Below are positions 62,960-64,000 of a stretch of DNA of 64,000 nt, piece after piece. The position numbers were made by a program, and so were the translations under genes. Each line of letters starts with the position of its first letter. The first letter of the stretch is position 1. The DNA comes from Deltaproteobacteria bacterium (GTDB lineage: Bacteria; Desulfobacterota; Syntrophia; Syntrophales; UBA5619): positions 30,596 to 94,595 of the forward strand of contig JAJFTY010000083.1 in assembly GCA_021372695.1 (NCBI GenBank), written 5' to 3'. The notes under the pieces are model-generated. The model ran no database searches and had not been told where the DNA came from. It saw only the letters and a list, made by a program, of their open reading frames with translations.

Positions 62960-63972
62960 AGATACTTTCTGATCAGGATCTCTGCGATTTGGACCGCGTT
63001 GAGCGCCGCGCCCTTCCGGATATTGTCCGCAACCACCCACAGGTTGATCCCGTTCCGGATGGATTCGTCTTCCCGGATCCTGCCGACGAGCGTGTCATCC
63101 TTTCCGGCCGCGTCGATTGCGAGCGGGTACTTCCTGAACTGGGGGTCGTCCACCACGCGTATACCGGGCGCCGTCGAAAGAAGTTTACGGACCTCGTCCG
63201 GCGTGATCTTCTTCTCCGTTTCGATGTTGATGGATTCGGAGTGGGCATGGAACACGGGCACCCGGACGGTCGTCGCCGTGACCGCGATTGTCGGGTCGTT
63301 CATGATCTTCTTGGTCTCGTTGACCATTTTCATCTCCTCCCTCGAATAGCCGTTATCGAGGAAGATGTCGATATGGGGAAGGCAATTGAACGCGATCTGG
63401 TACGGATAGACCTTGACGACCGGTTTCTGGCCGTTCATGATGGCTCGCGTCTGGAGGTCCAGCTCTTCGATGGCCTTTTTCCCGGTTCCCGAAACCGCCT
63501 GATAGGTGGAAACCACGATCCTCTTGATCCGGACGGCGTCGTGAATCGGCTTCAGTGCAACGACCATCTGGATCGTGGAACAGTTCGGATTCGCGATGAT
63601 CCCCTTGTTCTTGTACAGGGCGATGGCCTCCGGATTCACCTCCGGCACGACCAGCGGTATTTCCGGCTTCATGCGGAAGGCGTTGGTGTTGTCGATGACG
63701 ATGCAGCCGGCCTTTGCGGCGGCGGGCGCAAACTTCTCGCTCACGCTCCCGCCCGCGGAAAAGAGGCCGATCTCGATTCCCGGGAAGGAGTTCTCCGTCA
63801 GGAGTTCCACCGGCAGGGGCTTCCCGCGGAAGGTGAGCTCTTTTCCGACGGACCGTTCGGAGGCCAGAAGCGTCAGTTTCCCCACGGGAAATTGACGTTC
63901 CTCCAGAATCTTGATCATCTCATTGCCCACGGCTCCCGTGGCACCGACAACTGCAACATGGTAACTCTTCAT
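62956..63972 (-). CDS. asd: Aspartate-semialdehyde dehydrogenase
   Basis: Asd reduces aspartyl phosphate (made by LysC) to the semialdehyde for lysine, threonine and methionine. The 338 residues have the NADP-binding start VAVVGATGAVGNEMIKIL, the active-site Cys131 in IANPNCSTIQMVVAL, the segment STYQAVSGTGKKAIEEL and the His in RVPVFHAHSESINIET. ATG 63972 has GGGAG 6-7 nt upstream; the frame extends to 63999 near the window edge, but the extra nine residues lack family similarity. It is the first gene seen of asd-rsmD-coaD-purF-like. Confidence 0.97.
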   Translation of the reverse strand: MKSYHVAVVGATGAVGNEMIKILEERQFPVGKLTLLASERSVGKELTFRGKPLPVELLTENSFPGIEIGLFSAGGSVSEKFAPAAAKAGCIVIDNTNAFRMKPEIPLVVPEVNPEAIALYKNKGIIANPNCSTIQMVVALKPIHDAVRIKRIVVSTYQAVSGTGKKAIEELDLQTRAIMNGQKPVVKVYPYQIAFNCLPHIDIFLDNGYSREEMKMVNETKKIMNDPTIAVTATTVRVPVFHAHSESINIETEKKITPDEVRKLLSTAPGIRVVDDPQFRKYPLAIDAAGKDDTLVGRIREDESIRNGINLWVVADNIRKGAALNAVQIAEILIRKYL

Positions 63973-64000
63973 ACGATTCTCCCTGCGCTGAATTTCCATC

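Noticed and set aside
62324..63349. 341-codon open frame on the plus strand
   Set aside because: It is antisense to coaD, rsmD and asd, all of which have complete motifs.
51990..63972. CRISPR array or long tandem repeats
   Set aside because: I looked for regularly spaced repeats in all gaps here and elsewhere in the window and saw none; the gaps are too short.

Overview
This window is ordinary chromosomal DNA of a Gram-negative, GC-rich bacterium. It carries a complete Mla lipid-transport operon, lnt, kdsD, lipoproteins and an outer-membrane beta-barrel. Several traits suggest a Syntrophales-like Desulfobacterota (former Deltaproteobacteria) anaerobe: two CoA-transferase/acetyltransferase fusion proteins, a stand-alone DRTGG protein, many radical-SAM/Fe-S enzymes, a long-form dihydropteroate synthase and a PurF-like protein. 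The taxonomic placement is inference from gene content, not from a marker-gene comparison. No rRNA, CRISPR array, integrase, transposase or phage gene was seen. Genes are densely packed, many overlap by 4 nt (ATGA/GTGA), and no gap exceeds about 230 bp.

Layout. 1-4450 (minus): radical SAM protein, lnt, prfB with its programmed +1 frameshift, and the N-terminal half of an MltD-like lipoprotein that runs off the left edge. 4500-10880 (minus): tRNA-Pro(GGG), terminator, then tRNA-Leu-tig-clpP-clpX-lon (protein folding and turnover), then tRNA-Val and tRNA-Asp with a strong terminator. 11000-15150: a small lytic transglycosylase (plus) facing folP-tsaE-lysC-comEA-like (minus). 15230-19440 (plus): DUF554 membrane protein, aldo/keto reductase, endonuclease/phosphatase-family protein and MFS transporter. 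19436-24423 (minus): mlaE-mlaF-mlaD-mlaC-mlaA plus an outer-membrane barrel; here MlaF carries an extra degenerate GGDEF-like domain. 24650-28552 (minus): secreted transglutaminase-like protein with an ABC-2 exporter, behind a consensus sigma-70 promoter. 28774-35258: kdsD; tsaD-DUF2062-rsmA; nadB; purB.

35451-49905 (plus): two paralogous acyl-CoA transferase/GNAT fusions, an FG-GAP surface protein, tRNA-Met, an alpha/beta hydrolase-Nudix pair, an aminotransferase-HAD pair, a DRTGG P-loop protein, a phosphomannomutase and a long coiled-coil envelope protein. 49975-51906 (plus): an M28 peptidase whose frame is cut by one TAA from its own C-terminal dockerin-like module. 51990-63972 (minus): asd-rsmD-coaD-purF-like; ispG-proS-spoT; amiC-rdgB-tRNA-Pro(TGG), with the rdgB stop codon inside the tRNA; and a secreted protein of unknown function.

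The most interesting points are the MlaF-GGDEF fusion; the CoA-transferase paralogue lacking the expected catalytic Glu beside an intact paralogue; the PurF-like protein lacking the N-terminal Cys nucleophile but keeping its PRPP motif and Fe-S-type cysteines; the nonsense-split peptidase; the rdgB/tRNA overlap; and the stand-alone Pta-like regulatory module next to the active CoA-transferase. None of these amounts to proof of a new system. They are concrete, testable departures from the usual forms.
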